From contig NC_017770.1 in NCBI RefSeq assembly GCF_000242635.2, forward strand, positions 2,678,669-2,742,668: 64,000 bases of DNA, read 5' to 3'. The notes under the pieces are model-generated. The model did no database searches and was not told the origin of the DNA. It was given only the letters and a program-made list of their open reading frames with translations. The translations under genes and the position numbers were made by a program. Position 1 is the stretch's first letter; each line of letters starts with the position of its first letter. The stretch comes from Solitalea canadensis DSM 3403 (GTDB taxonomy: Bacteria; Bacteroidota; Bacteroidia; Sphingobacteriales; Sphingobacteriaceae). This document shows, one piece after another, positions 51,659-61,203 of the stretch.

Positions 51659-53008
51659 TTATCTTGATTCATCATTCACTCTCAAAACACTGAGAGCTCC
51701 TAATAACATACAAACTCCCGCAATTACAATAGCATAAATTGCCTGTCCATTGTATAAATGTTTTACAATAAATCCACCAAAAAAGCCATTTACTATTTGT
51801 GGAAAAGTAATGAAAAAATTAAAAATGCCCATATATACCCCCATTTTTTTTGCAGGTAGTGATCCGGACAAAATAGCGTAAGGCATTGCTAAAATACTTC
51901 CCCATGCAAATCCAACACCAATCATGGATATAATTAACAACTTAGGATCCTTAAATATAAAAATAGATAGTAATCCTAGCCCTCCGGTGATCAATGAAAA
52001 TGCGTGTGTCTTTTTAAGCCCTATTCTTTTTGATATATATGGCAAACATAGTGCATATACAGCAGAAACACCATTATATACACTAAATAAAACACCTACC
52101 CAATTACTTGCATTAGCATAATCATCCGATTTGGTATCAGTAACAGGCAGATTATAAATATGCTGAGCTACAGCAGGTGTTGTAAATACCCACATTGAAA
52201 ATAAAGCGAACCACGAGAAAAACTGAACTAAACCTAGTTGCTTCATGGCTTTGGGCATATTTGCAAAGTCTGTAAAAATATCAAAGAAACTTCCTTTTTC
52301 TTTTTCACTTTCATCCATTTCAAAGGAAGCACGTTCTTCAGGTGAATATTCTTTTGTGGAAATAATCGTCCAAATAATAGAAATCACTAGAATTGCTGCT
52401 CCTATATAAAACGACCATTTTACATTTTGTGGGATAATGCCTTGTGCATCCGTTTTAGCAAAGCCAAACCAATTGGAAAGAATATAAGGTAAAGCAGAAC
52501 CTATAATGGCCCCTACTCCAATTAGGAATGTCTGAATGGAGAAACCAATGCTTCGCTGACTATTAGGTAGGTTGTCTGCAACTAAAGCTCTAAAAGGCTC
52601 CATGGCTACATTTATAGATGCATCCATGATCATCAAAAGCCCGGCACCTATCATAATTGGAGGCAAAACAGTAGCCAATGCAGGTGAATTAGGCATTAGT
52701 ACTAAGGCCAAAGCCGTTAAAATGGCACCTACCAGAAAATAGGGACGTCTTCGTCCGAGTTTATTCCAGGTGTGATCACTGTAGTGTCCAATTATGGGCT
52801 GCACTATCATTCCTGTTAATGGTGCAGCTAACCAAAATAATGAAAGATGCTCTACATCAGCTCCAAATGTTTGTAAAATACGAGATGCATTTCCATTCTG
52901 CAGTGCAAATCCAAATTGAATGCCCAAAAAACCAAAACTCATATTGAAGATTTGCCAAAATGAAAGATGAGGTTTTTCTTTTACTATTTTAATATCTGTT
53001 AAACTCAT
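51659..53008 (-). CDS. SLC45/GPH-like MFS transporter, probable maltose/maltooligosaccharide importer
   Basis: The 449-residue protein has twelve membrane helices and the SLC45-type features NMSFGFLGIQFGFALQNGNA, the loop GHYSDHTWNKLGRRRPYFLV between helices 2 and 3, and NVAMEPFRALVADNLPNSQR. Relatives in Bacteroidota lie in maltose operons and are taken to carry maltose with protons across the inner membrane. It is the last gene of the right-hand maltose block, 111 bases after a GH13 gene with a word hairpin between, and upstream of its own terminator. It supplies substrate for the cytoplasmic GH65 phosphorylase. Confidence 0.85.
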   Translation of the reverse strand: MSLTDIKIVKEKPHLSFWQIFNMSFGFLGIQFGFALQNGNASRILQTFGADVEHLSLFWLAAPLTGMIVQPIIGHYSDHTWNKLGRRRPYFLVGAILTALALVLMPNSPALATVLPPIMIGAGLLMIMDASINVAMEPFRALVADNLPNSQRSIGFSIQTFLIGVGAIIGSALPYILSNWFGFAKTDAQGIIPQNVKWSFYIGAAILVISIIWTIISTKEYSPEERASFEMDESEKEKGSFFDIFTDFANMPKAMKQLGLVQFFSWFALFSMWVFTTPAVAQHIYNLPVTDTKSDDYANASNWVGVLFSVYNGVSAVYALCLPYISKRIGLKKTHAFSLITGGLGLLSIFIFKDPKLLIISMIGVGFAWGSILAMPYAILSGSLPAKKMGVYMGIFNFFITFPQIVNGFFGGFIVKHLYNGQAIYAIVIAGVCMLLGALSVLRVNDESR

Positions 53009-53078
53009 ATACTTGGTTGTTTTTATTGCTAGGTTAGCTAATAATATTCATAATTTCAGGTGCTACCCACTGACTATT

Positions 53079-53126
53079 AGCAGTATTATGGCTAATTACT
53101 AATAGCCGGTGGCTATTAGCTACAAT
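53079..53126. repeat. TAATAGCCGGTGGCTATTAG hairpin
   Basis: GGCTAATTACTAATAGCC and GGTGGCTATTAGCTAC form overlapping hairpins between the GH13 and MFS genes. It belongs to the AGCTATTAGC word family also seen at 7384-7413 and 40186-40250, and overlaps the last codons of the GH13 gene. Confidence 0.6.
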
Positions 53127-54964
53127 TCTATTTTCAAAATCATACTATTTAAAAACGGCATTTTAACCGGTACTCCTTTGTTATTTTCCTCACTGATTAA
53201 ATCAACGCCTTTTACTTTTACTTTATAACCCGAACCTAAAAGGTCTGTGAAGGTGTATTCTTTGTTTTCATCCAATTTCATCAACTGGAAAACATCTTTG
53301 CTGAATTTAATAACAGCATTCATATTTACCGACTGATCAAATGAATTGACCACCATTACACGTTCCTTGTCTGTAAATCGTAAATAGGAATAATTCAGGT
53401 AAGGATTATAACCGCTGCTTTTGCCGTTATCATTTGCCGATTGTAATTCGTAAAACTGACCTTCACGAATGGCTTTTTCATTGCTGCTAACATTTAATAA
53501 TTTGCTGTAGAAAGCTCGTAATTTTTTCTGATCGGGGCTTAGGTTTCCACCATCAAACTTTCCGTTATTTACCCATTTCTGATGTTCCGGAACTCCCCAA
53601 TAATCAAAAATAGTGGTTCGACCGTCTTCTCCTCCAAAGCCCTCTACACCTAACCCTGGCTCTCCTACTTCTTGTCCAAAGTAAATCATTACCGGACCGC
53701 TTGAGATGGTAGAGCTAATGGTCATCATCGGAATGCCTTTTTTAGCATCTCCGGCAAAACCCTTGCTTGCAATGCGTTGCTCGTCATGATTTTCCAGGAA
53801 GTTAAGCATATACGAGGTTATACCATTGATATCTTTTACTCTCGCCTGACTTATAGCCTCTACATTCGATTTATGCTGAATCACATATTTTAATGTATCA
53901 TACAAACCTACCTTATCATATAAATAATCAAACTTCCCTTGTTCAATATATTTACGATAAACCTTAGGATCATAAGCCTCGCCAATAAATTTGATAGTAG
54001 GCTTAGTGGTTTTCACTTCGCTGATTGCATAATTCCAAAACTGAACCGGAACCATTTCGCACATATCGCACCTAAATCCGTCTACGCCTTTGGCCGTCCA
54101 ATACAACAAAATATCCTTCATTTGTTTCCATGTATTGGGAACTGGATCAAAATGTTCAGCACGGTTATTCTGATAATCAACACCGTAGTTCAACTTTACT
54201 GTTTCAAACCAATCATTAATGGATGGAGTTGCAGAAAAGACATCATTTCCTGTTGCCTTAGCCGGAGTTTCATTAAACTTTCCGTCTTTTAACGAATGTT
54301 TAAAATCAGTGCCGCCGGCATTATAGCCATCAGGGACAATCAGTGATTGTCCAGGCAAATAATAAAAGTTATTATTAGGGTCGAACGCTTTCGATTTGTC
54401 ATCCTTTTCTCCCAAATCAATAACTCCTGAAGGCTTTACATCCGAATAATAAGTGCGAGCTACATGATTTGGAACAAAATCGATAATCACTTTCATTCCT
54501 GCAGCATGAGTTCTGGCAATTAACGCCTCAAACTCCTTCATTCTATCGGCTGTATTTACAGCCAGATCGGGATTAACGTCATAATAATCTTTAATAGCAT
54601 ATGGTGATCCTGCGCGACCTTTTACCACGTCAGGATCGTCCATTTTTATTCCCTTTGCTGAGTAATCGGTCATTGTTGCTTGTTCGATCACTCCTGTGTA
54701 CCAAACATGCGAAACACCCATCTTCCTCAATTCGGCAAGGGCCTTTGCTGAAATATCATTAAACTTACCTACACCATTTTCGTCTTTAGAACCGTAAAAC
54801 TTATTGGTGGTATTGGTATTCCCAAACAAGCGCGTCATCATCTGATAAATGATCAGTTTATTATCAGTTATCTTTTCTGATGATGTATTTGCATTCATTG
54901 TTTGCGCATTTGTAAGTTGACTACCAAACACTGTAATAAGAACGGCAATTATAAACTTATACAT
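53120..54964 (-). CDS. GH13 alpha-amylase family enzyme, exported
   Basis: The 614-residue enzyme has a signal peptide (MYKFIIAVLITVFGSQLTNA) without a lipobox, so it is probably periplasmic. The GH13 catalytic core shows KVIIDFVPNHVARTY, nucleophile Asp in KGVDGFRCDMCEMVP, Glu in IKFIGEAYDPKVY and Asp in LNFLENHDEQRIAS, with an all-beta C-terminal domain. It would trim imported maltooligosaccharides. It lies 64 bases after the SDR gene within the run SusA-like GH13, pgmB, GH65, SDR, GH13, MFS. Confidence 0.92.
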   Translation of the reverse strand: MYKFIIAVLITVFGSQLTNAQTMNANTSSEKITDNKLIIYQMMTRLFGNTNTTNKFYGSKDENGVGKFNDISAKALAELRKMGVSHVWYTGVIEQATMTDYSAKGIKMDDPDVVKGRAGSPYAIKDYYDVNPDLAVNTADRMKEFEALIARTHAAGMKVIIDFVPNHVARTYYSDVKPSGVIDLGEKDDKSKAFDPNNNFYYLPGQSLIVPDGYNAGGTDFKHSLKDGKFNETPAKATGNDVFSATPSINDWFETVKLNYGVDYQNNRAEHFDPVPNTWKQMKDILLYWTAKGVDGFRCDMCEMVPVQFWNYAISEVKTTKPTIKFIGEAYDPKVYRKYIEQGKFDYLYDKVGLYDTLKYVIQHKSNVEAISQARVKDINGITSYMLNFLENHDEQRIASKGFAGDAKKGIPMMTISSTISSGPVMIYFGQEVGEPGLGVEGFGGEDGRTTIFDYWGVPEHQKWVNNGKFDGGNLSPDQKKLRAFYSKLLNVSSNEKAIREGQFYELQSANDNGKSSGYNPYLNYSYLRFTDKERVMVVNSFDQSVNMNAVIKFSKDVFQLMKLDENKEYTFTDLLGSGYKVKVKGVDLISEENNKGVPVKMPFLNSMILKIEL

Positions 54965-55028
54965 TGCATCGATCTAAATAATAATAGAATCAGAGAATGT
55001 GCCGAAACGAGTTGGCAAACATTCTCCA

Positions 55029-55739
55029 TTAATATTCCTGCGACATCGGGTGGATCATCAATTCATCAATTACAACATGTTTTGGAGCTGTAGCCACATA
55101 AGCGATAGCATCTGCAATATCCTGAGGCATCAGCCATGTTTTACCCTCATCGGTACCCGGACCATTTGCGTGAAAATAAGTATCTACCAAGCCTGGATAA
55201 ATTACACTTACTTTGATGCCATATCGGCGGACTTCCTTACGTAAACCCGAACAGAAAGCATCCTGTGCATATTTACTTGCACAATACAGAGACCCGGTTT
55301 CAAACGTGCGTTTTGACACATCTGAAGCAATGGAGATAATATGACCGCTTTTATTGGCTTTCATGTATGGAACTACGGCCTTACTCATTAAAAAAGTGCC
55401 TTTAACATTGGTATCCATAACAGTATCCCAATCCGTTGTTTCCAATTGATCGGCAGGCAAGAAAACTCCAATCCCCGCATTGTTTACTAACAAACTGATC
55501 TCGTCAAATTCAGCAAGCGTCCTCTCTACAACCATTAGCGCATCAGCCTCTTGCGAAACATCCGCTTTAATTGGCAAGGCACTCAAACCTTCATTAGCCA
55601 GTTCATTAGCAAGCACATCTAAATCTGCAGAAGTTCTGCCAACTAATACCACGTTAAACCCTTTACGGGCAAGAGTAAACGCTGTACTGCGTCCAATTCC
55701 TCTTGTTGCACCCGTTATTATAGCAGCTTTTTTTGTCAT
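55029..55739 (-). CDS. Short-chain dehydrogenase/reductase (FabG-like)
   Basis: This 236-residue classical SDR has the NAD(P)-binding GATRGIGRSTAFTLARKG, the structural NNAGIGVFLPA, catalytic Ser in ISIASDVSKRTF and Tyr/Lys in LYCASKYAQDAF. The coenzyme-loop basic residues (VLVGRTSADLDV) suggest NADP. It may reduce a 3-ketoacyl or sugar substrate. It sits 27 bases after the GH65 gene and before a GH13 gene, so it is co-transcribed with maltose genes, yet it has no obvious role there. Confidence 0.9.
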   Translation of the reverse strand: MTKKAAIITGATRGIGRSTAFTLARKGFNVVLVGRTSADLDVLANELANEGLSALPIKADVSQEADALMVVERTLAEFDEISLLVNNAGIGVFLPADQLETTDWDTVMDTNVKGTFLMSKAVVPYMKANKSGHIISIASDVSKRTFETGSLYCASKYAQDAFCSGLRKEVRRYGIKVSVIYPGLVDTYFHANGPGTDEGKTWLMPQDIADAIAYVATAPKHVVIDELMIHPMSQEY

Positions 55740-55766
55740 ATATTGATAAATAAAATAATCTTTCGA

Positions 55767-58088
55767 TCAGGCGTGAACTTCGGTTTTCTTTACCTCAACT
55801 TCACTGCCGGCCGCAACCGTATATTCTTGTCCGTAAACAAACAGCGTTACTGCTTTATCACTTTGATTTTGAATAGTTACACCTGCTTTATGTGCTTTAA
55901 TCTTTAATAAGGCACCACGGAAACCCACTTTGAATGAAAACGAAGCCCATTTACCCGGAATAAACGGAGCAAAATACATTTGTCCATCTTTCACTCGCAT
56001 TCCACCAAACCCCTGTACAACAGCCATCCATGTACCGGCCATGCTGGTAGTATGACAACCATCTTCCGTATCATTATTGTAATCGTCGAGGTCTAAGCGT
56101 GAAGTACGCAGGTAAAATTCATAGGCACGTTTTTCATCACCTAACTTCGCAGCTAAAATAGCATGCACACATGGCGACAATGACGACTCATGCACGGTAC
56201 GGGGTTCATAAAAATCAAAATTCCTACGTAATGTTTCGGTATCAAAACGATCTTCAAAGAAGAACAAGCCTTGCAATACATCCGCTTGTTTAATAAAGCA
56301 TGAACGCAAGATACGGTCCCATGACCATTTTTGATTTAAAGGACGGTCAGACGCAGGGAGATCCTGTACAAGAATCTGCTCTTTGTCCATATAACCATCT
56401 TGCTGCAAGAATACACCTAGTTCTTTATCTTCAGGAAAATACATATTATCAATAATATGTTCCCATTTCTCCGCTTCTTTAGGTGTGAAGTTGATTTTTG
56501 AAATCAACGCATTGTAAGTATCCGGAGCATGTTCACTTACATATTTCAATGCATACGAAGCATACTCCATACACCATGATGCAATGTAGTTGGTATACCA
56601 GTTATTATTAACGTTATTTTCATACTCGTTAGGTCCGGTTACACCTAACATAACATATTTATGACGAGCTTCCGACCAGTTTACACGCTGCGACCAAAAA
56701 CGAGCAATGCCTGTTAATACTTCTGCACCTGCTTCAGCTAAATAAGCTTCATCACCAGTATACCTAATGTAATCGTAAATTGCATAAGCAATAGCCCCAT
56801 TACGGTGAATTTCTTCAAAAGTGATTTCCCATTCATTATGGCATTCTTCACCGTTCATGGTTACCATCGGATACAATGCCGCGCCATCTTTAAACCCTAA
56901 TTTTTCGGCATTTTCAATGGCTCTGTCGAGTTGTTTGTAACGGTATAACAACAAGTTACGCGCTACACGCTGATCGGCAGTAGCAAGATAGAAAGGCACA
57001 CAATATGCTTCTGTGTCCCAATAAGTACTACCTCCGTATTTTTCTCCGGTGAAACCTTTCGGACCGATATTTAAACGTTCATCCTCGCCTGTATACGTTT
57101 GGTTTAATTGAAATATATTAAAACGAATACCTTGCTGAGCTGCAGCATCGCCCTCGATCACAATATCCGATTCGTCCCATTTGGCAACCCAAGCATCAGC
57201 CTGTTCTTTCAGTAATTGATCAAACCCTTTTTCAACGGCAACTGCTATTGCTTTTTTGCAGGCAGAAACCAGGTCTGTCGATGAATAATTTAAAGAAGAC
57301 ACATTGGCTGCATACTTGTACAGCACCGTTTCTTCATTTTGTTTACCATTAACAACAACCTCATTAGCTACAAATTTTTCCCGCTCTATAGGTTGAATTG
57401 AAGCATTAACAGGAATACTATTTTGTGTAAGATGAAAGTGCATACCTGTACACACTTCAAATCCCGTTTTCTTGGTTTTTAAAGTAATGTAAGCATTGCC
57501 TTCACCTGTTTCCTTGCTTATTTGCTCCCAAAACTTCTCATCATAGTTTGCATCCTGATTTTTAATATCACCATCCAAATAAGGAGTGAATTTTACCGTT
57601 CCGGAAAAGTTTATTGGTGTGATAGCGTAACGGATAGCACCTAAGTCATCATTTACAATACTGCAAAAACGGAGGGTTGATACTTTTACTTCCTTACCAT
57701 TTTTCAGTTTTGCATTGAAACTCCTTGCTAAGAATCCTTCGCGCATATTTAATTCACGACGAAAATTGGAGACTTCACAATGCTCCAGATCAAAATTTTC
57801 CCCTTCAATTTCAATTTTAATCCCAATCCAATTGGTGGCATTTAATACTTTGGCAAAATATTCCGGATAACCGTTTTTCCACCATCCCACTCTGGTTTTG
57901 TCTGGATAATAAACACCTGCAATGTAATTACCCAACATAGTTTCCCCTGTAAAGTCTTCCTCAAAGTTTGCGCGTTGCCCAAATCGGCCGTTACCCAAAC
58001 TGAAAACACTTTCTGAAATCTTATTATGCTCACGGTGGAAACCGTTCTCAACGATGCTCCACTCGTTCACTTCAAGATACTGTTTCAT
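55767..58088 (-). CDS. GH65 family phosphorylase, probably maltose phosphorylase
   Basis: This 773-residue cytoplasmic enzyme has an N-terminal super-sandwich, a linker and an (alpha/alpha)6 barrel with the catalytic Glu in GVTGPNEYENNVNNNWYTNY, plus WDTEAYCVPFYLATAD and the phosphate-pocket region (ESSLSPCVHAILAAKLGDEK, then YFRTSRLDL-like sequence). It would split maltose with phosphate into glucose and beta-glucose-1-phosphate. Other GH65 substrates (trehalose, kojibiose) cannot be excluded, but the adjacent beta-phosphoglucomutase, GH13 enzymes and MFS importer favour maltose. It lies 170 bases after pgmB. Confidence 0.92.
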   Translation of the reverse strand: MKQYLEVNEWSIVENGFHREHNKISESVFSLGNGRFGQRANFEEDFTGETMLGNYIAGVYYPDKTRVGWWKNGYPEYFAKVLNATNWIGIKIEIEGENFDLEHCEVSNFRRELNMREGFLARSFNAKLKNGKEVKVSTLRFCSIVNDDLGAIRYAITPINFSGTVKFTPYLDGDIKNQDANYDEKFWEQISKETGEGNAYITLKTKKTGFEVCTGMHFHLTQNSIPVNASIQPIEREKFVANEVVVNGKQNEETVLYKYAANVSSLNYSSTDLVSACKKAIAVAVEKGFDQLLKEQADAWVAKWDESDIVIEGDAAAQQGIRFNIFQLNQTYTGEDERLNIGPKGFTGEKYGGSTYWDTEAYCVPFYLATADQRVARNLLLYRYKQLDRAIENAEKLGFKDGAALYPMVTMNGEECHNEWEITFEEIHRNGAIAYAIYDYIRYTGDEAYLAEAGAEVLTGIARFWSQRVNWSEARHKYVMLGVTGPNEYENNVNNNWYTNYIASWCMEYASYALKYVSEHAPDTYNALISKINFTPKEAEKWEHIIDNMYFPEDKELGVFLQQDGYMDKEQILVQDLPASDRPLNQKWSWDRILRSCFIKQADVLQGLFFFEDRFDTETLRRNFDFYEPRTVHESSLSPCVHAILAAKLGDEKRAYEFYLRTSRLDLDDYNNDTEDGCHTTSMAGTWMAVVQGFGGMRVKDGQMYFAPFIPGKWASFSFKVGFRGALLKIKAHKAGVTIQNQSDKAVTLFVYGQEYTVAAGSEVEVKKTEVHA

Positions 58089-58258
58089 AACTCTGATTGT
58101 TTTGGGTCAGTCGTCTGTATTTTAGATTTTTTATACTATTAACAGAAATTAAATAAAGCTGGCTGTTTTTTAAAATCTTTCCGTCTGTAGTTTTAGTTCT
58201 AAAACTGATCGCTGAGCTCCTGCATAATTGGCTGTTTTATATTTTACTAATTTATTTA

Positions 58259-58930
58259 TTAAGATTTTGGCGTGTAAGCACTTAACGATCTTACCTCTTC
58301 TAAGGTAATTTCAGCTAAAGATGACACTACGGTATCTGCTTCTGTAAGAACAGCAGGCTGACCGATTCCTACGCAACGCATAGCAGCATTTTTAGCTGCT
58401 TCAATACCCGCAATGGCATCTTCAAATACCACACACTCTGTTGCGTTAACATTTAATTCTTTGGCTGCATTCAAGAAAACTTCCGGATCTGGTTTGGCCT
58501 TTGTCACTTTATTTCCATCCACAATCGCATCGAAATGTTTATCCATACCGATCTTCATCAAAATGGTCATTGTGTTTTTGCTGGCAGAACCAATGGCCGT
58601 TTTTAATCCGGCTTCACGAACCGATTCCACAAATGCCTTAGCGCCGGGCAAAATATCAGCCGGGGTCATCTGTGTAATTAACTCCAAGTACCAGTCATTT
58701 TTTTGAGCGGCCATTTTTTCTTTTTCCTCAGAAGTAGCTACATAGTTTCCAAGCGCTAAAATAATTTCTAATGATCTTACTCGGCTTACTCCTTTTAATT
58801 GCTCATTCTGGTGTTCAGAAAAATCAAATCCAAGCGAATTGGCCAGGCGTTTCCATGCTTTATAATGATGCACTGCTGTGTCGACGATCACTCCATCAAG
58901 ATCAAATATGCAGGCGGATAATTTTGTCAT
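58259..58930 (-). CDS. pgmB: Beta-phosphoglucomutase
   Basis: This 223-residue HAD enzyme converts the beta-glucose-1-phosphate made by GH65 into glucose-6-phosphate. It has the nucleophile motif ACIFDLDGVIVDTAVHHYKA, cap-domain sequence SVRLEI-like after QLKGVSR, the GSASKN motif II, and VTKAKPDPEVFLNAAKEL with VVFEDAIAGIEAAKNA. Length is typical. It is upstream of GH65 on the same strand. Together the two genes give one glucose and one G6P per maltose without spending ATP. Confidence 0.93.
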   Translation of the reverse strand: MTKLSACIFDLDGVIVDTAVHHYKAWKRLANSLGFDFSEHQNEQLKGVSRVRSLEIILALGNYVATSEEKEKMAAQKNDWYLELITQMTPADILPGAKAFVESVREAGLKTAIGSASKNTMTILMKIGMDKHFDAIVDGNKVTKAKPDPEVFLNAAKELNVNATECVVFEDAIAGIEAAKNAAMRCVGIGQPAVLTEADTVVSSLAEITLEEVRSLSAYTPKS

Positions 58931-58939
58931 ATTTTTTTT

Positions 58940-59111
58940 AGATTTTAGATTTGAGACTTGAGATATGAGATTTGAGACTTGCTTATATAATACGTTATAG
59001 GTCTAATATCTCAAATCTGATAGCTCACATCTCTTTTTTAGATTTGAGATTTGAGATATGGGATTTGAGACTCGTTTATATATTATATCTCACATCTGAT
59101 ATCTCACATCT
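58940..59111. repeat. Double GAGATTTGAGATATG-word inverted repeat
   Basis: Two consecutive hairpins lie between the SusA-like gene and pgmB. In each, words such as TTAGATTTGAGACTTGAGAT on the left face complements such as CTAATATCTCAAATCTGATA on the right. They belong to the same word family as 13050-13228 and 13705-13835, more than 45 kb away. Confidence 0.75.
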
Positions 59112-59118
59112 CATTCAA

Positions 59119-60972
59119 TTATTTCCCCAACTCCAACACTAATGTGCTCGTTGCAGGTAGTTTAATTTCTTCTATTTTATTGTGTTGATTACCACTTACC
59201 ACGTCTTTGGCTGTTGAAAAGCTATTTATGCGATCAGTAAAACGCTTAGTGTTTAGTGTCTGCGGAGTATCATTTGTATTAACGATAACCATCACAGTCT
59301 GACTATTTGTATATCGGAAGTAAACGTAAATACCATTCTCTGGTACATATTGCATTAACTTTCCATTCTGTAAAGCATCACTTGTTTTCCGGTAGTTAGC
59401 TAATGTTTTGAAAAATGTAAAAGCCTCATTTTCAAAAGCCGTACGACCAGCAGCGGTAAATTTATTTTGTTTATCACCAGGCCAGCCTCCTTGAAAATCT
59501 TCACGAACCCATCCATCCGGGTTAGAGAAGTTTTTCATTAAAATTTCAGTACCATAATATACTTGCGGAACACCTCTGGTTGTAAACAATATGGCTAACC
59601 CTGATTTATATTTATCAAAGTTTTGCCCTACCATCGAAAAATAACGGCTCATATCATGATTATCCATAAATATCACATTATTTTCAGGATTTTTATAGAT
59701 AAAATCCTGTGAAAGAACATCATAAAGTCTGTTAACTCCATTGGTCCAACCAAATGATCCATTTAACGTTTCATAGATAGCGTTTTTAAGTGCAACATCC
59801 GTTACACCTTTTAGTTTCGTATCAACCTTTTGATTGACGGTGGCTCCTTCTGTGTAAAAAGCCTGACTTACCACGCTGTTTACCAGCGCTTCCCCAAAAA
59901 TGCTAAATTTTGGATACTCTGCCCGAACAGCTTCCATCCAATTTGCCATAAACTGCAGATCGTTATAGGGAAATGTATCTATTCTGAAACCGTCGAGTCC
60001 TGTATATTCGATCCACCAGATATAATTCTGGGTAAGATAGTTTGCCACAAACGGATTACTCTCGTTCATATCTGGCATTGTAGGTACAAACCACCCATCC
60101 ACCTGTAGTTTCCAATCCATATCATTGCGGTATGGATCCATTGCAGGTTGATCTTTGTAAGTAGTTTGTGTGAATTTAGGCCATTCATGCACCCAACTCT
60201 TCATAGGAAGATCATGCATAAACCAAGCTTCACTTCCACAATGATTTGGAACCACATCCTTAATTACTTTTAATCCTTTTTCATGGCATTTTTCTACATA
60301 TGATTTATACAATTCATTAGTACCGTAACGAGGGTCAATTTTGTAGAAATCAGTTGCAGCGTAACCATGATAAGAGGCACTTTTTTGATCGTTCTCCACC
60401 TCTGGAGTCATCCAAATAGCTGTTATTCCAAGGTCTTTCAGGTAATCAAGATTATTGATGACACCTTGCAAATCGCCTCCGTGACGAGTATATAAAGAAT
60501 CACGGCTAAGAGACATATCTCGCATACCGTTTACCTTGTCATTGCTAACGTCTCCATTGGCAAAGCGATCAGGCATTAAAAGGTAAATAAGATCTTTTGA
60601 TGTAACTCCCTGGGCTTTTTTACCGTCATTTGCTCGCTGTTTCAACTCATAAGCATAAGTTGTTTTAGCTCCACCAGGAAAACTTAAAATAATATCAAAC
60701 TTTCCAGGTTTTGCAGCTGCAGTTTCAAAATCGACAAAAAGATAGTTGGGGTTTTCAACTTTGCTTACTTTCTTCAGGGTTAATCCGGGATACTTTGCTG
60801 TAACGGTTGCTGAGGCAATATTATCCCCATACAATAAAACCTGAAGTTTGGAATTTTTCATTCCCGACCACCAAAAGGCCGGTTCTACGCGCTTTAGTGG
60901 AGCGGTTTGGGCATACGCATTCATTGTCACTCCTGCCAATAGGCACAGGAGTAATCGTTCAAAATACTTCAT
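59119..60972 (-). CDS. SusA-like GH13 neopullulanase/cyclomaltodextrinase, periplasmic
   Basis: The 617-residue enzyme has a signal peptide (LLCLLAGVTMNAYAQ), an N-terminal cyclomaltodextrinase-type beta-sandwich (about 25-120, RVEPAFWWSGMKNSKLQVLL) and a GH13 barrel. Catalytic residues are the nucleophile Asp in GLDGFRIDTFPYND, Glu in FSIFGEALVNSV and Asp in VIFMDNHDMSRYFS. Length and layout match SusA of Bacteroides, which cuts imported maltooligosaccharides in the periplasm. It is first in the right-hand maltose block and is separated from the susRCDE block by 10 kb of unrelated genes. Confidence 0.92.
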   Translation of the reverse strand: MKYFERLLLCLLAGVTMNAYAQTAPLKRVEPAFWWSGMKNSKLQVLLYGDNIASATVTAKYPGLTLKKVSKVENPNYLFVDFETAAAKPGKFDIILSFPGGAKTTYAYELKQRANDGKKAQGVTSKDLIYLLMPDRFANGDVSNDKVNGMRDMSLSRDSLYTRHGGDLQGVINNLDYLKDLGITAIWMTPEVENDQKSASYHGYAATDFYKIDPRYGTNELYKSYVEKCHEKGLKVIKDVVPNHCGSEAWFMHDLPMKSWVHEWPKFTQTTYKDQPAMDPYRNDMDWKLQVDGWFVPTMPDMNESNPFVANYLTQNYIWWIEYTGLDGFRIDTFPYNDLQFMANWMEAVRAEYPKFSIFGEALVNSVVSQAFYTEGATVNQKVDTKLKGVTDVALKNAIYETLNGSFGWTNGVNRLYDVLSQDFIYKNPENNVIFMDNHDMSRYFSMVGQNFDKYKSGLAILFTTRGVPQVYYGTEILMKNFSNPDGWVREDFQGGWPGDKQNKFTAAGRTAFENEAFTFFKTLANYRKTSDALQNGKLMQYVPENGIYVYFRYTNSQTVMVIVNTNDTPQTLNTKRFTDRINSFSTAKDVVSGNQHNKIEEIKLPATSTLVLELGK

Positions 60973-61203
60973 ACTGGCTGTTTATAAAGTGTTAAAAGGA
61001 CACTAATATATAAATATATTTCAAGCAGTATACGTATTTTATTAAAAATGAAAAAAGAGTAAAAGCTCAAGTAGCTGTAAATGAGTTGATTATTTTTACT
61101 ATTGGGAGCAAATTTTCTGATATTTTTATTCAGTTCAGGGTTTAAATACCTTTTTTCAATCCACCTAACTTCTTAATAATCAACTATGATTTATTTGTTC
61201 AAA

